From the NCBI GenBank assembly GCA_914767715.1, contig OU612075.1, positions 5,890,001-5,954,000 on the forward strand: a stretch of 64,000 nucleotides of DNA, given 5' to 3'. Shown here piece after piece: positions 48,601 through 57,960 of this stretch. Below the pieces are notes generated by a model. That model saw only the letters and a program-made list of their open reading frames with translations. It searched no databases and was not told the DNA's origin. Made by a program: the position numbers and the translations under genes. The DNA is from Membranipora membranacea. Its lineage: Eukaryota > Bryozoa > Gymnolaemata > Cheilostomatida > Membraniporidae. Position 1 is the first letter of the stretch, and every line of letters begins with the position of its first letter.

Positions 48601-51600
48601 TCATATGGACTAACCAAGGCCATCGCCACAGGTGAAAATGAATCCCCATGATGTAAAAATATGTTTGTAAAAATATTGTTTTAAAGGCTGACGAATCGAG
48701 CCGCCAGGGTAGAAAGGCATATAATTGATGTAATGTGATGCTATTGAAATCATTGCCTGGATTTATCCGGTTCACCTGCAAAATGACTTCTTTAACATTC
48801 CTAAAATTCAAATTTCTATTTAGCCATAATAATCTATTTGCAAATCACTGGGAGAGCAATAAGAGCATAGCTTATCACAAATGAAATCAAATACCATCAA
48901 CAAATACCACACATTATTCACATGCAAAAGTTTGATGTCATCTCAGTCTGAACCGAGATGCTTTGACAGAAAGGCAAGTTGGGTGTAATGTGTTGATATT
49001 CAAATTAAAGACTAGGTTCATTCAATCATGTCAAGTTCATTACAAGCTAAATTTTAAAAGCGTTCTCAAATACAAATTGGAATCTCACATAAATGACTTG
49101 AATAGGCAGCACAATGAGAGCATAGCTTATCACAACTAGAATCTAATACCTGATCATTCATTAATAATATGACATAAATTATTGTAAGGCAACATTTAGC
49201 ATTGTTTATATATTATTCATCTCTGCCAACGAGCAAAATCTGAGTCTTAGCTCACATTTTAAAATCCCCTGAGAAGCCTGAGTTGAACCCAAAAATCTGA
49301 GTAACTCGGGCTAAATCTGAGTGGTTGAGAGCCCTGGTAATATTGTCTGTGATATCTAATAAATCAATCAAATCAATCAGGTGAAGACCAGAGAAGGCAG
49401 GGGAGGGATTTTGTTTTGCAGCTTAATTTGAGGTAGAAGTTTTCCAAATGCAGTCACCAATAGCTCCTTGGCCATATGCCATCAACAGCTTGAAGTCAAT
49501 ATAGTTAGTTGGGTATCCAGATAAATCACAGTATGAAAGGTTTTTACTATTGTATCTACTGTCATGAGGATATTGCTCACTGTGTTAATGGCTGTGATGC
49601 CATACAGAGAGCAAGGAGTTACAGGGGCCTTAGCCCATGATAATATTCAAAATTGTATTGTGCTAACCTAAATTATTAGCCATCCTTTTGTAAGCCTCTA
49701 TAAATAAATAAATAAATAAGCAATCACTACTAGTATGCCTACCTGTAAATATGAGAGCACTAACATAGTAAATCTTTTGATTGTATGACTAAACAGAGAG
49801 ACATTGCGACAACACAAACCATCACAAACCAACACAATTATGAGAATATGTTGACTCAATCTTGTCACAAAACGATAGCGTGTGCTCCTGTTTTTAAAAA
49901 CAATTTTAATTAGCCACACAATTAGATATTTTATTGTGAATAGCAACACACGATAACACTCTATGAGAAGAATGCTGTGTGTACAGCCTCTGCTTACAAT
50001 TGATGTTGCTAGCATAATGAATTATTCTGTGTTAAACACTTTCCAGCTCCTATCTCAATTTTAACTTATGAATCCCTATGCTCAGTGCCAAGATATGCAC
50101 ATATTTTGGTAACCTTCCATTTATCATAATAGTTAGATTGCAATTCAGTATTCATAGATCAGCTTCTTGCTATAATCTGTAATCAAAGAGAAACCCATGC
50201 ATCCCAATTGACAAGCCCTCGGGGCTAACAAAACCCATGACCTCCAACGCATGCGCGCTGTGCGACTGACACTCTAACATATGTCACCAACTCTTAAATC
50301 CATCTCATTCTTGATAGCACGCTTTCTGCATCAAACAATCGAAGCTAATAAAATATAATCTATTTTAACCACAATTTCTAAATTGAAAGATTCATACCCG
50401 TTTGTGTTGACTAAATAAGTCATCACAAAATTACAAAGAAGATCTTTCCGAACCCACAGAGTCAGTATATTTTGGAGACATGTGTCATGTGAGATTATAA
50501 TAATAATAATAATAGCCATTCGCATCATGGTTGCACTAGTCTAAGTGCCCAGACTCCAAGGCGCAGGGAGTTACTTGCGCAAACTATTATAGTTTTCGCA
50601 AGCAACTCTCTGCGCCTTGGAGTCTGAGCACTTAGACTATGGTTGCACTAGCTTGCCATGCACTTCTAGTAGCTTGACTCAGGAGGCTCTACTGGTCGTG
50701 GAGCAAGTCGATTGAATAATATAAAACTCAAGCACTTTCTAGACGATCAAATGTTTGACAAGGGTGAAAAAACCTATATATACATGAAATTACAACTAAA
50801 CTACACATGAATGAAAATTTTGTTGAGATATTAATCATTGAAATAAGATGGGAAACCAATCAGGACCATTAGTGCCTAAGACTTATTTCCACATTTGAAG
50901 TTGAATGATGAGATTTCCTGCTAAATTACTGAATTCGAATCATTTAATTTATGATCAGAATATTTTGTAAAATGTAGTAAATTTATAATCTTTGGTAATC
51001 ACAGTATTAGGCTACCAGTAGCAGATTATAGTTGTACTTGTTGCATTTGGGACATAGGATTATTGTGCCTCATACATCGATTGAATTGAAAGCTTGCTAT
51101 AGAAGAGGCTTTGTTTAGACAAAGAGAGTATATCAAAGGCTAAGGTCTCTGGTGTATTGCGCAATGGTAAGCACACATCAGGCATACTTTCAAAAAACAG
51201 ATATACATGTTACATTTTGCTTGCATGCAACTTACAATGATGCAAAAATCGGAATATCTGGACAGCCCTATTCTGAATAACCAAAAGAAATTTGGAAGTA
51301 ATCGGACTATTGGAAGTAGGTGTGCGATACATTACTATGATAGTAACGGCTGTTTTTTGTAGATTTCTTTGAGAAATGATATTTTTTTAAATATTATTGT
51401 GGCTCATTGGGTTTATATTGGTATAATACATAATTATATGTGGGTTTAGTTCACCCATGTTAAATACACTTCCCTAGAGTGAAGTTCAAAGTTTGGTCAG
51501 GAGGAGATAATCACCAAAATCAGCCAATACTTTTAATGAACTGAGTTATATATTTACCTTATTAGTGTACTTTTTCGCCTAAATATTTTCAGCTTTACAG

Positions 51601-52542
51601 GAGACTGAGCGCGGTAGTGCGGTTGGTGCGACCCTCTAAATTTAGCTATTATATATTAACCTTATTAGTGTACTTTTTCGCCTAAATATTTTCAGCCTAT
51701 ACCTTTTTTTAAATTAGCGCAATCTATGCCATGAATAATTTCAGCCACTCAAAATACTCACATAATATAAGTGGTATCTGTAAACGATACTTTTGGCGTT
51801 ACAGAAGCTCTCGCGTACAAAAAAAATTTACCGGCTGTGTTCCGTTACGCAAAAGAATTAGATGCGATTAAGATCAGATTAGAAGGACCTATTCCAAAAA
51901 TGGTAGGTTTTTCCTTCTTGCACGATGTAACAGTGTATTGTGATCGTTTTTGTGACATCTCCCATCAAACACTTTAACCTGAATAACATGAAATCTCTGT
52001 ACAATGTTAAACATACCTGAGACACTCCTAGCTGTTCTTGTCTCAGTTTTTGCCTTATCATGACCTTTGTTGACATCAGACGAATACTTTTCCACAGGTT
52101 GTAGTTTGTGGTTACTTATATTGGAATGTTCCTGCAAATAATCAAGAAAAGGGGCACCCCAAGTTTGATTCGCAAATCAATGAGGTAAGAAAAAATAAGT
52201 GTTCGTCTCAAACTCCTTTGGAGAACCAGGCTGATGTTGCATTCTGGGAATGTTGTTAAAATATTGATAGAGTCAAAGACTGGTGCATCATGTTTTGCCT
52301 TATCTCAGAGGCCTCTTTTTTGTTTTGTTTGTGAAACATAACGTAAATTAAGGGTTGAAGTTGATATTAGACATTAATATTACCTGGCCGTGGTGGTCAC
52401 AATAACACTTTTCACAATCAGAACAGCACACCGCCGCTTTGACTGGTTTGTCTCTACACAGATCACATCTTCTAGTCTCAGATTCTGCTGACTTCTCTGC
52501 TGTAGCAGCAGGCTGGGGGTGTGTGGGAGCAGCAGCGGCCAT
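39619..52542 (-). CDS. TRIM-type RING/B-box/zinc-ribbon/coiled-coil/NHL-like protein, copy 2
   Basis: Paralogue of the gene at 20826-29623 and a probable E3 ligase. Exons in transcript order: 52384-52542, 52017-52131, 45642-45785, 44963-45135, 44573-44672, 43980-44075, 43488-43686, 43119-43308, 42498-42717, 42002-42214, 41485-41681, 40901-41177, 39907-40593 and 39619-39761. They total 2913 nt (970 residues) with all phases matching. Exon lengths equal those of copy 1 except exon 1 (+6) and exon 10 (+18). Exons 3-14 are nearly identical to copy 1. Exons 1-2 (MAAAAPTHPQ..CDLCRDKP; EHSNISNHKLQPVEK) are much more diverged. Intron 2 is 6.2 kb against 0.67 kb in copy 1, because of inserted repeats. 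The exon 13 donor is canonical GTGAGT. Exon 10 encodes a Lys-rich KKEKKKSKRNKRK absent from copy 1. Alternative: exons 1-2 belong to a separate fragment. Confidence 0.8.
42002..42214 (-). CDS. TRIM copy 2 exon 10: zinc ribbon with basic NLS-like leader
   Basis: The ribbon CEEC..CLECGHNFSDTTDKTP matches copy 1. The part before it does not: copy 1 has an Ala/Glu/Thr-rich leader (AVAGETAEEKTGAE), while copy 2 has AAGKKEKKKSKRNKRKAW, which resembles a nuclear localisation signal. The two paralogues may therefore differ in cell location. Confidence 0.7.
45357..45640 (+). mobile_element. SINE-like composite repeat in TRIM copy 2 intron 3
   Basis: Block-duplication copy of 27288-27545, with a short added GGCATCACCACATTTTTTTG segment near 45459. 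Confidence 0.5.
46627..46765. repeat. Dispersed repeat, CGTTCGGGATGGCGATC family, decayed member
   Basis: GCCACAGCCAACCCTGAATG, TTCGGCATGGCGATCGC and AGCGGTCGTT match the 5685 and 54278 members. Locally GC-rich and partly self-complementary (GGCCCTAAGGGC). Confidence 0.5.
46786..47115. repeat. Minisatellite, about 103-bp units, block 1
   Basis: Anchor ACCCTCTAA occurs at 46786, 46886, 46990 and 47092. Each unit has GGCTATTATAT, a TTAGCGTATTTTTTCGCCTA-type block, AAATATTTTCAACCTCTCAG and AAGGCTGAGCGCACGAGTGC. The same unit recurs at 51545-51700. Confidence 0.9.
47979..49336. mobile_element. hAT-like non-autonomous DNA transposon
   Basis: The 14-bp terminal inverted repeats CAGGGCTCTCAACC (47979-47992) and GGTTGAGAGCCCTG (49323-49336) are perfect. 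GTAATAT directly flanks both ends (47972-47978 and 49337-49343). CAGGG-type ends with a 7-8 bp target duplication fit the hAT superfamily. There is no transposase; the interior holds a LINE reverse-transcriptase remnant and an internal repeat (GAGCATAGCTTATCACAA at about 48865 and 49118). Confidence 0.85.
48085..48390 (+). pseudogene. LINE reverse-transcriptase C-terminal fragment inside the hAT-like element
   Basis: A 101-codon frame with YLGFEDYVQRIAGKASQRMY, then FKSFVVSLLMYCLPVLHTS. This resembles the region after the catalytic YxDD of LINE reverse transcriptases (KAxxRLxxL..Y.S.I.S.L.Y..PVW). No catalytic motif is present. It is a captured fragment, not an autonomous element. Confidence 0.6.
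50538..50638. mobile_element. Near-palindromic MITE with target duplication
   Basis: About 40-bp arms (AGTCTAAGTGCCCAGACTCC / GGAGTCTGAGCACTTAGACT plus AAGGCGCAGGGAGTTACTTGCG and its inverse) around about 20 bp. ATGGTTGCACTAG occurs on both sides (50527-50539 and 50639-50651). A lone related end, AGTCTGAGCACTTAGA, is at about 53808-53823. Confidence 0.9.
51545..51700. repeat. Minisatellite, about 103-bp units, block 2
   Basis: ATTAGTGTACTTTTTCGCCT occurs at 51561 and 51664, with GCGCGGTAGTGCGGTTGGTG and GCGACCCTCTAAATT between. About 1.4 units, in the same orientation as block 1, 4.4 kb away. Confidence 0.85.
51771..51902 (+). other. Coding-like open segment of unknown origin
   Basis: The frame encodes NDTFGVTEALAYKKNLPAVF and RYAKELDAIKIRLEGPIPKM, and ends at ATG|GTAGGT, a possible donor. 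Composition looks coding (charged helices, CpG-containing codons) and unlike its surroundings. I do not recognise the family. It could be a transposon exon or captured gene piece. Confidence 0.35.
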
Positions 52543-53499
52543 TATCTATCAGTGCAGTATAAAATGTCGAAGTTTTCTACAAGGAAACATTGATTTGGAA
52601 TTGAAGTTTGTTGAGAAAAGACCGGAACTCCAGCAATCGCAGTGTGGAATTGACGAAACGCTGTGACAGTGAGTGAAGGAAGGAACAAACGAGCAGTAAG
52701 TCCTCATGAGAAATCCGTTTCGTTTGGTACCGAGTAATTCCTGCTTCAGTTTTGATGATTTTGGGAATGTGCCAGTCCGCATCCATTAATTGTTGCAGGT
52801 TGGCCAGGGTGAATGGTCCGCGACAGCCATATCAGGCAGTACTAGACAAACATTGCACCTGGTGGGGTTGATCAGAAAACTACTCTTTTTGAGTGATAGG
52901 ATAAGACAAAGAGGGAGAGTAAAGAGGCAGTGTTCACCCTACAACAAACTCTAAATATATCTCTTACCTGTCAGTGCTGATTACTAAATCAGGTCTCTTG
53001 TTTCTTGACTTTACAGGTGCCCCGCTCTGCTCTCACTGTCAACTGTGCAAAACAAATCATTTACAATGTGAAACCTACAGTCATGGGATTCAGATTTCCC
53101 AGCTGTGCAAAAGGTCTATGGGAAAATCCAGTGGAAAATCCCTTCTCAATCGTGTCTGATGTTTTATAGAAAGCAGTATTGAGTATTATTGTGACGCATT
53201 CAATTTCACTCGTAAGGGCGTAAGCCACAAGGCTATTGTACACTGGTCTGATAGGAAGCTAATGCAATGCTATAATGGTTGTTCAATCTGAGCACATTTT
53301 TTGTGGACGTTATTCTACAAAGAACAACAAAACCTCCGAGTAAGATTGTTCAGCTGCTTAGCAGAATAGCCAAGTTCTTGGTTGAAACAGAATCGCTAGA
53401 ATCTGAAGAATGGGCCGCGAAATTGTGGGTGCGGGCACCGTCGCAATAGCTTGGCCAATTTTCTCTCAGTTTTGTAGGCAGGTCAGAGCACACCTGGGG
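52543..53499. other. Upstream region of TRIM copy 2
   Basis: Presumed minus-strand promoter and 5' UTR just above 52542. A short CATTAT-TATC stretch after the ATG resembles copy 1; otherwise the two flanks differ. No other gene recognised. Confidence 0.4.
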
Positions 53500-53604
53500 A
53501 GTCCAACAAGTAACAGTTGCTCAATGGACTGCAGTGGGATTTGAACTCATGATCATCAACACTTACATGTTGAAGTCCAGGGTTCTAACCAATTAAGCCA
53601 CCTC
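53500..53604 (-). mobile_element. tRNA-derived SINE head
   Basis: On the minus strand GGTGGCTTAATTGGTTAGAA (A box) is followed about 45 nt later by GAGTTCAAATCCC (B box). The remainder is short and may be truncated. It differs in sequence from the 3281 and 28855 SINEs. Confidence 0.65.
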
Positions 53605-53888
53605 CTGTTCACTTAATGAATTATAATTGAATGTATTACAATTATACCCCAGAGAGGTAAATGATAGATAGAAATAAGTACTGACAGGTACTGATTTTAT
53701 GTTAGCTATTGTTACATTTGGCTAGGTGAGGAGGGTTTCTAAATAAATGTGAAATAAAATAGGCAAACCACCGTTGATAATGTAATGCCACTAACTCGCA
53801 ATGGAGCAGTCTGAGCACTTAGAATAGGTTGAAATACAAACATGATGTTGTATCTCGTTGGAAAGTTTTAGGTATTTTGCTGGTATAC

Positions 53889-54133
53889 AAGTCCTAAATT
53901 GCCAACTGACTTGTGGGATAATACGTTTATATTTTGACGTCGTAACCTATAAAAAATACTAACAATGTAATAACGGAATATGAGAAGAAGAAACGTTTTA
54001 ACATGGTGTGCAATGAAGCTAGTACATAAAATTAAATTAAAATCAGAATAAACAGCAAGACAAAAAACAATTAACATAGTACACAAATTACCAAATAAAT
54101 TGAAACTCTTACAATTATTGATTGGAGTTTTCA
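53889..54133. repeat. Direct repeat unit X, copy 1
   Basis: About 235 bp recurring at 54507-54738: AACTGACTTGTGGGATAAT, GTCGTAACCTATAAAAAATA, ACATGGTGTGCAATGAAGC and so on to ACTCTTACAATTATTGATTG. Minus-strand frames here read hydrophobic peptides but are low-complexity by-products; no coding evidence. Confidence 0.85.
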
Positions 54134-54290
54134 ATTTTGGTGTGATCCCGGGAACTGGCTTAGAATGTTCGTATAGCTCTATAGCTCGTATAATCTTTTA
54201 TTGTGGTTTTGTCGCTGAGTTGAGGGCAACAACATATCCTGCATGATTATTAAGTTTGTCTCTGTTTGCAAGTATGGTACACAGCCAGCC
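54134..54290. repeat. Direct repeat unit Y, copy 1
   Basis: Shared with 56170-56312: TTTTCAATTTTGGTG, GGGAACTGGCTTAGAATGTT, then GAGGGCAACAACATATCCTG and AAGTTTGTCTCTGTTTGCAA. It adjoins unit X here but not at the second copy. Confidence 0.8.
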
Positions 54291-54365
54291 CTTAAAAGCG
54301 TTCGGGATGGCGATCACGGCCGTAGGCGGTCGTTAAGGGGGTGAGTGGGAAGCTAGGAAACTCTG
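54278..54365. repeat. Dispersed repeat, CGTTCGGGATGGCGATC family
   Basis: ACAGCCAGCCCTTAAAAGCG, TTCGGGATGGCGATCACGG and CGGTCGTTAAGGGGGTGAGT match 5685-5765. Confidence 0.55.
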
Positions 54366-54506
54366 TTTTTTTGTAATTTATCACTTTTTTAACTTTAGCA
54401 CCTGTTTACAGCACTTTTGTCTCATCTCACAGAGTTCTAACCCTGTTTTTTCAGATTCCTCATACCTTAAAACATACATCTATGTTGTCACATCAATAAA
54501 ATAACA

Positions 54507-54738
54507 TTGCCAACTGACTTGTGGGATAATGCTTTTCTATTTTGAAGTCGTAACCTATAAAAAATACTGACAATGTAATAACGAAATAGGAGAAGCTGAA
54601 ATGTTTTAACATGGTGTGCAATGAAGCTAGTACATGAAATTAAATTAAAATCAGAATTTACAACAAGACAAAAAACAATTAACATAGTACACAAATTACC
54701 AAATAAATTGAAACTCTTACAATTATTGATTGGAGAGG
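54507..54738. repeat. Direct repeat unit X, copy 2
   Basis: Second copy of unit X, about 618 bp downstream of the first in the same orientation, with scattered substitutions. Confidence 0.85.
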
Positions 54739-56169
54739 GCGTTGAATAAACCAGCGAAAACATAAATCCTCCAAGTAAATAATTTGCACTGCAAAAAAGG
54801 GTATAGATAGTCTTATATAACATTTGGTTGGATGATGTAATGAATACTGAATACAGTGTACTGAATACTGAATACTTGACATAATAATATACACTCAAAA
54901 TTAAGATACAGCCATTGATATGAATGTATATCAGTGGATACAGCCATAGCAATTGCTAGAAGCCCCCCCCCCCCCTGTTTATGACAAAACAGAGGGTGGG
55001 CTGCCCCTAAAGAGGGACGCAAGTTGCCCGGAGTCCTCATACTGAGAGTGTGATACATCCTAGCAAGCTAGAATGCATCGTAGAGGTGAGGCCATGGTGG
55101 ACCTCCTAATCGTGAGTGTGCAGCAAGCTGCCAGAAACTGAAACAGGCACTAATCAGCCATTAGCCATGACACTTTGATCTTAGCCAATAGGCCGAGAAG
55201 TCTCCACAAACAACTTGCTACATATTAAGAACGCATCAGATTAAACTTGTTCATTTAAAAAGTTGAACTGACATAGTGTAGGATTCTATCAGGTTTCTGA
55301 CTTGGAGCTGAGTTGAAATACAGTAATCATAAAGAAATTCACTGGTGGCCAGAGATAAACCTTCCTCTGGCTGAGCTGCGGCGTGTAATAATGCTGGCTG
55401 ATGGTCCGAACAAATGAGTCGCACCTAAAGAACAATGAGAAGACGAAAACAGCTGAGAGAAAAAGCTTTGGCTGCTTTAGCTATGTTTATAATATTGGTT
55501 ACAATGAAGACATATACCACTAATGCTAATTACCTTAATTGACTGGTCTTTTAAATTTCTTATGGCATCAAAAAATATATTTATAAATAAAAATGTCTCT
55601 TTTGACCAGATATTAATCATACCACACAGATCCATATTTCTGCATAATTTGATCTTGAAATTGCAAAAAATTCTCAAAATGACTTAGTTAGAGTACCCAC
55701 AAAGAAAAAGGTACACTCTAGGCTCAGCGCTTGCCCAAAACAGCTGGGTGGTTAGAGGGGCCCTGTTGGACCCACAAAGGGGACTCGGGGAAGCAATCAG
55801 TCTGCCTGTGAAAATTGAAGGATTTCACATCTTTACGCATGTTAGACCGCTGGCAGCCTATGCAAAATGTGGCTAGAAATGCAACTTCATTTACGACTAT
55901 GGGTGGATAGGGTTTGACAGTTGTTACACATAGAGTTTTTCATGCCGATGGCAATGATAATATTGCACCGTACACAAAGTTGCACAATAGGTGGTAAATT
56001 GCCAAAAATGCTGCTGTCAAAAGGGAAAGTGATCTGAAAGAGCATGTCATAATTAGTGGATCTCCAAATTCGCATGGATCTGCTATCAAAAATAGGCGAT
56101 ATGCGGCCAACAACAGTTGCAATACCCCCTTATATCACCTGTATATAACCATCATTGAAGCGAAAGCAC
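54739..56169. other. No gene recognised
   Basis: Contains a tandem TACTGAATACTGAATAC stretch near 54840-54880 and a poly-C run near 54965. The rest is AT-rich; no RNA gene or credible exon was recognised. Confidence 0.4.
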
Positions 56170-56312
56170 ATTTTCAATTTTGGTGCAATCTCGGGAACTG
56201 GCTTAGAATGTTTGTATAGCTCTAATTTTTTATTGTGGTTTTGTCGCCGAGTTAAGGGCAACAACATATCCTGCATGATTATTAAGTTTGTCTCTGTTTG
56301 CAAGTATGGTAT
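56170..56312. repeat. Direct repeat unit Y, copy 2
   Basis: Second copy of unit Y with a small deletion (the TAGCTCGTATAATC segment is missing). Confidence 0.8.
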
Positions 56313-56394
56313 AAGAAAAAAGTTTTGAGCAGACTTGAAATAGTATGGCTTATCGTAAGATAACATTATCTAGCTCTCTTTACTTATTTTAGCT

Positions 56395-57180
56395 AGCGAA
56401 CAATAAAGGTTGGTGGTGGCCAACATATGTGTAGCCTTGATCAATCATGCTGTCATAAAGAGCCAACCTCGTCTCGCTGAGCACCGCTATGTCGATGTTG
56501 TATCTGCTCAGTTCCTTAGCTACTAGTGCTGTCTGTCGCTCCGGTCTTTTGGAGCCATCTCTGTCGAGCAGCGTTCTTACATTCCACTCAGCTAGTCTCA
56601 GAATCTTCTTGCTACCTGGCTTACTTTTCACTGGATGCCGGAGCGGGAGCAAGCCAGCGCGAACCTTGTTTACATGGGCGACGTTCGAACCGGTATCCAT
56701 ATTCATCTCCGTTTCCCTATTTCATATAACTGCATGCAAGGGGTTAAGTGAAGACTGGCTTTTGCAGTTACCAGAGACACTCTCTCGTCAAGGCTGGGAT
56801 GTTGTCCTGCGGGCAAGAACTGGTCTAGACATGCTGGCATTCCTGCCTTGATGCAGCGGCTGACAGGTAGATATGTTTGTTTATCTCCGCTCTTCAATGC
56901 TGCCGCGGGTCATTGTTTTCTGTCGGGGTTAGCTCCCTTTGCCTTTGTCCTTCCAGGGACAGCTGCAAGGCAGCAGGTACCGTTTTGGTAGATGGATGCA
57001 AGACCCTAGGTGCATGCAACCTTTGAGGTAGGTATTGTGTTTGTCCTACCAGGGTGTCTACCCACCCTCTCACTCCCTTTACAGGGCCGGTGGGTTCTCC
57101 AGATTTGTCGCCGGAGATTTAGACCATGCGGCAGGTGGTACTGGGTTACATGATCACCAGTAGCAAGCTTGTATCCAAAC
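56395..57180 (-). mobile_element. 5' part of a non-LTR retrotransposon (LINE)
   Basis: The frame from the ATG at 56706 encodes the start of an apurinic-type endonuclease: LRLAEWNVRTLLDRDG, ERQTALVAKELSRYNIDIAV and LSETRL, with the catalytic N and E of the EEP fold. It breaks off after GYTYVGHHQPL near 56395, so the rest of the endonuclease and the reverse transcriptase are missing. The GC-richer stretch up to about 57180 is probably its 5' UTR. Confidence 0.75.
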
Positions 57181-57649
57181 CGGCCAACATAAAGTCACCC
57201 GCAAACCAGCTAAACTAAGCTCTAAATAATGTTAACTCCTCTAGGGCAGATTCCAAAGATTATTCATAACCGCCATGACTCACCTCACTGCACCGCAAAA
57301 AAAGACAATTGTTATGTGAAAGTCACGCTCCATGGCTTAATGCATGTGAGGCAGCTGGATTTAGGATAATTAAGAGGTTGCACTTTGTGTCCAGGATTTG
57401 ATTAAGTAGATCCCTACGTAGTAATTGCCAAAAAAAGAATAAGGATGTGTTACAACAAATTGCAACAATATTACATTATTACATCAATATCCTCTCCATT
57501 GAGCACAATATATCCACGTTTTAACCAGAGGAGGGGTGATGAGAAGTCTAGAGCATCCCAACGCAAGCAAAAGTGATAAGTAGCTCATCGCTCATGCTCA
57601 TTGATATCAGTCATACATGGCAGGTAGCCCTATTTGGTAGGGTAACACC
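57181..57649. other. No gene recognised
   Basis: Short AT-rich spacer between the LINE fragment and the second copy of the long direct repeat. Nothing recognised. Confidence 0.4.
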
Positions 57650-57960
57650 AGATATTTGAACTGATTACCCATGAGACCAGAGCTTTTTGTGAAACTTTAT
57701 TTGCTTAGTTTGCTGTCATGAGGTCAATTATAACCTAATATAACCCATTATATATATATATATATATATATCATTTGGTTTAAACTTTTTTTATATAATA
57801 ACACTCTGTGTAACTCTTGCTAGAACTGGGCAAATTATAGTTATCTGATAATAAAATAACAAGCTTGAATGCTGCCCTGTGCTGCTGGTGGGCGGCTTTC
57901 AGGGTCTCCCAGATCAACCCAGTCCAGCCCAGATATAGACCCCTGCCAACTTGTCATGTT
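57650..57960. mobile_element. Interspersed repeat (about 310-350 bp family), member 3
   Basis: Same element as at 1-310. Here the left end is visible and reads AGATATTTG, matching the left end of the dated insertion at 38541. The edge of this element coincides with the start of the long direct repeat as far as the window allows one to see. Confidence 0.55.

Larger units (their letters stand above)
46364..52016. other. Repeat-filled expansion of TRIM copy 2 intron 2
   Basis: About 5.6 kb with no counterpart in copy 1. It contains the minisatellite blocks (46786-47115, 51545-51700), the hAT-like element (47979-49336), a palindromic MITE (50538-50638) and simple repeats (TAAA)n near 49702-49720 and (AAT)n near 50498-50515. 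Between 49344-50526 and 50652-51540 I recognise nothing. Confidence 0.7.

Noticed and set aside
52974-53159. Cys-rich plus-strand frame (CSHCQLCKTNH)
   Set aside because: Resembles a zinc motif by chance. No splice context and no repeat in the TRIM copies.
54488-54952. 154-codon minus-strand hydrophobic frame
   Set aside because: Overlaps direct repeat X. The matching frame in the other X copy starts and ends differently, and composition follows AT content.
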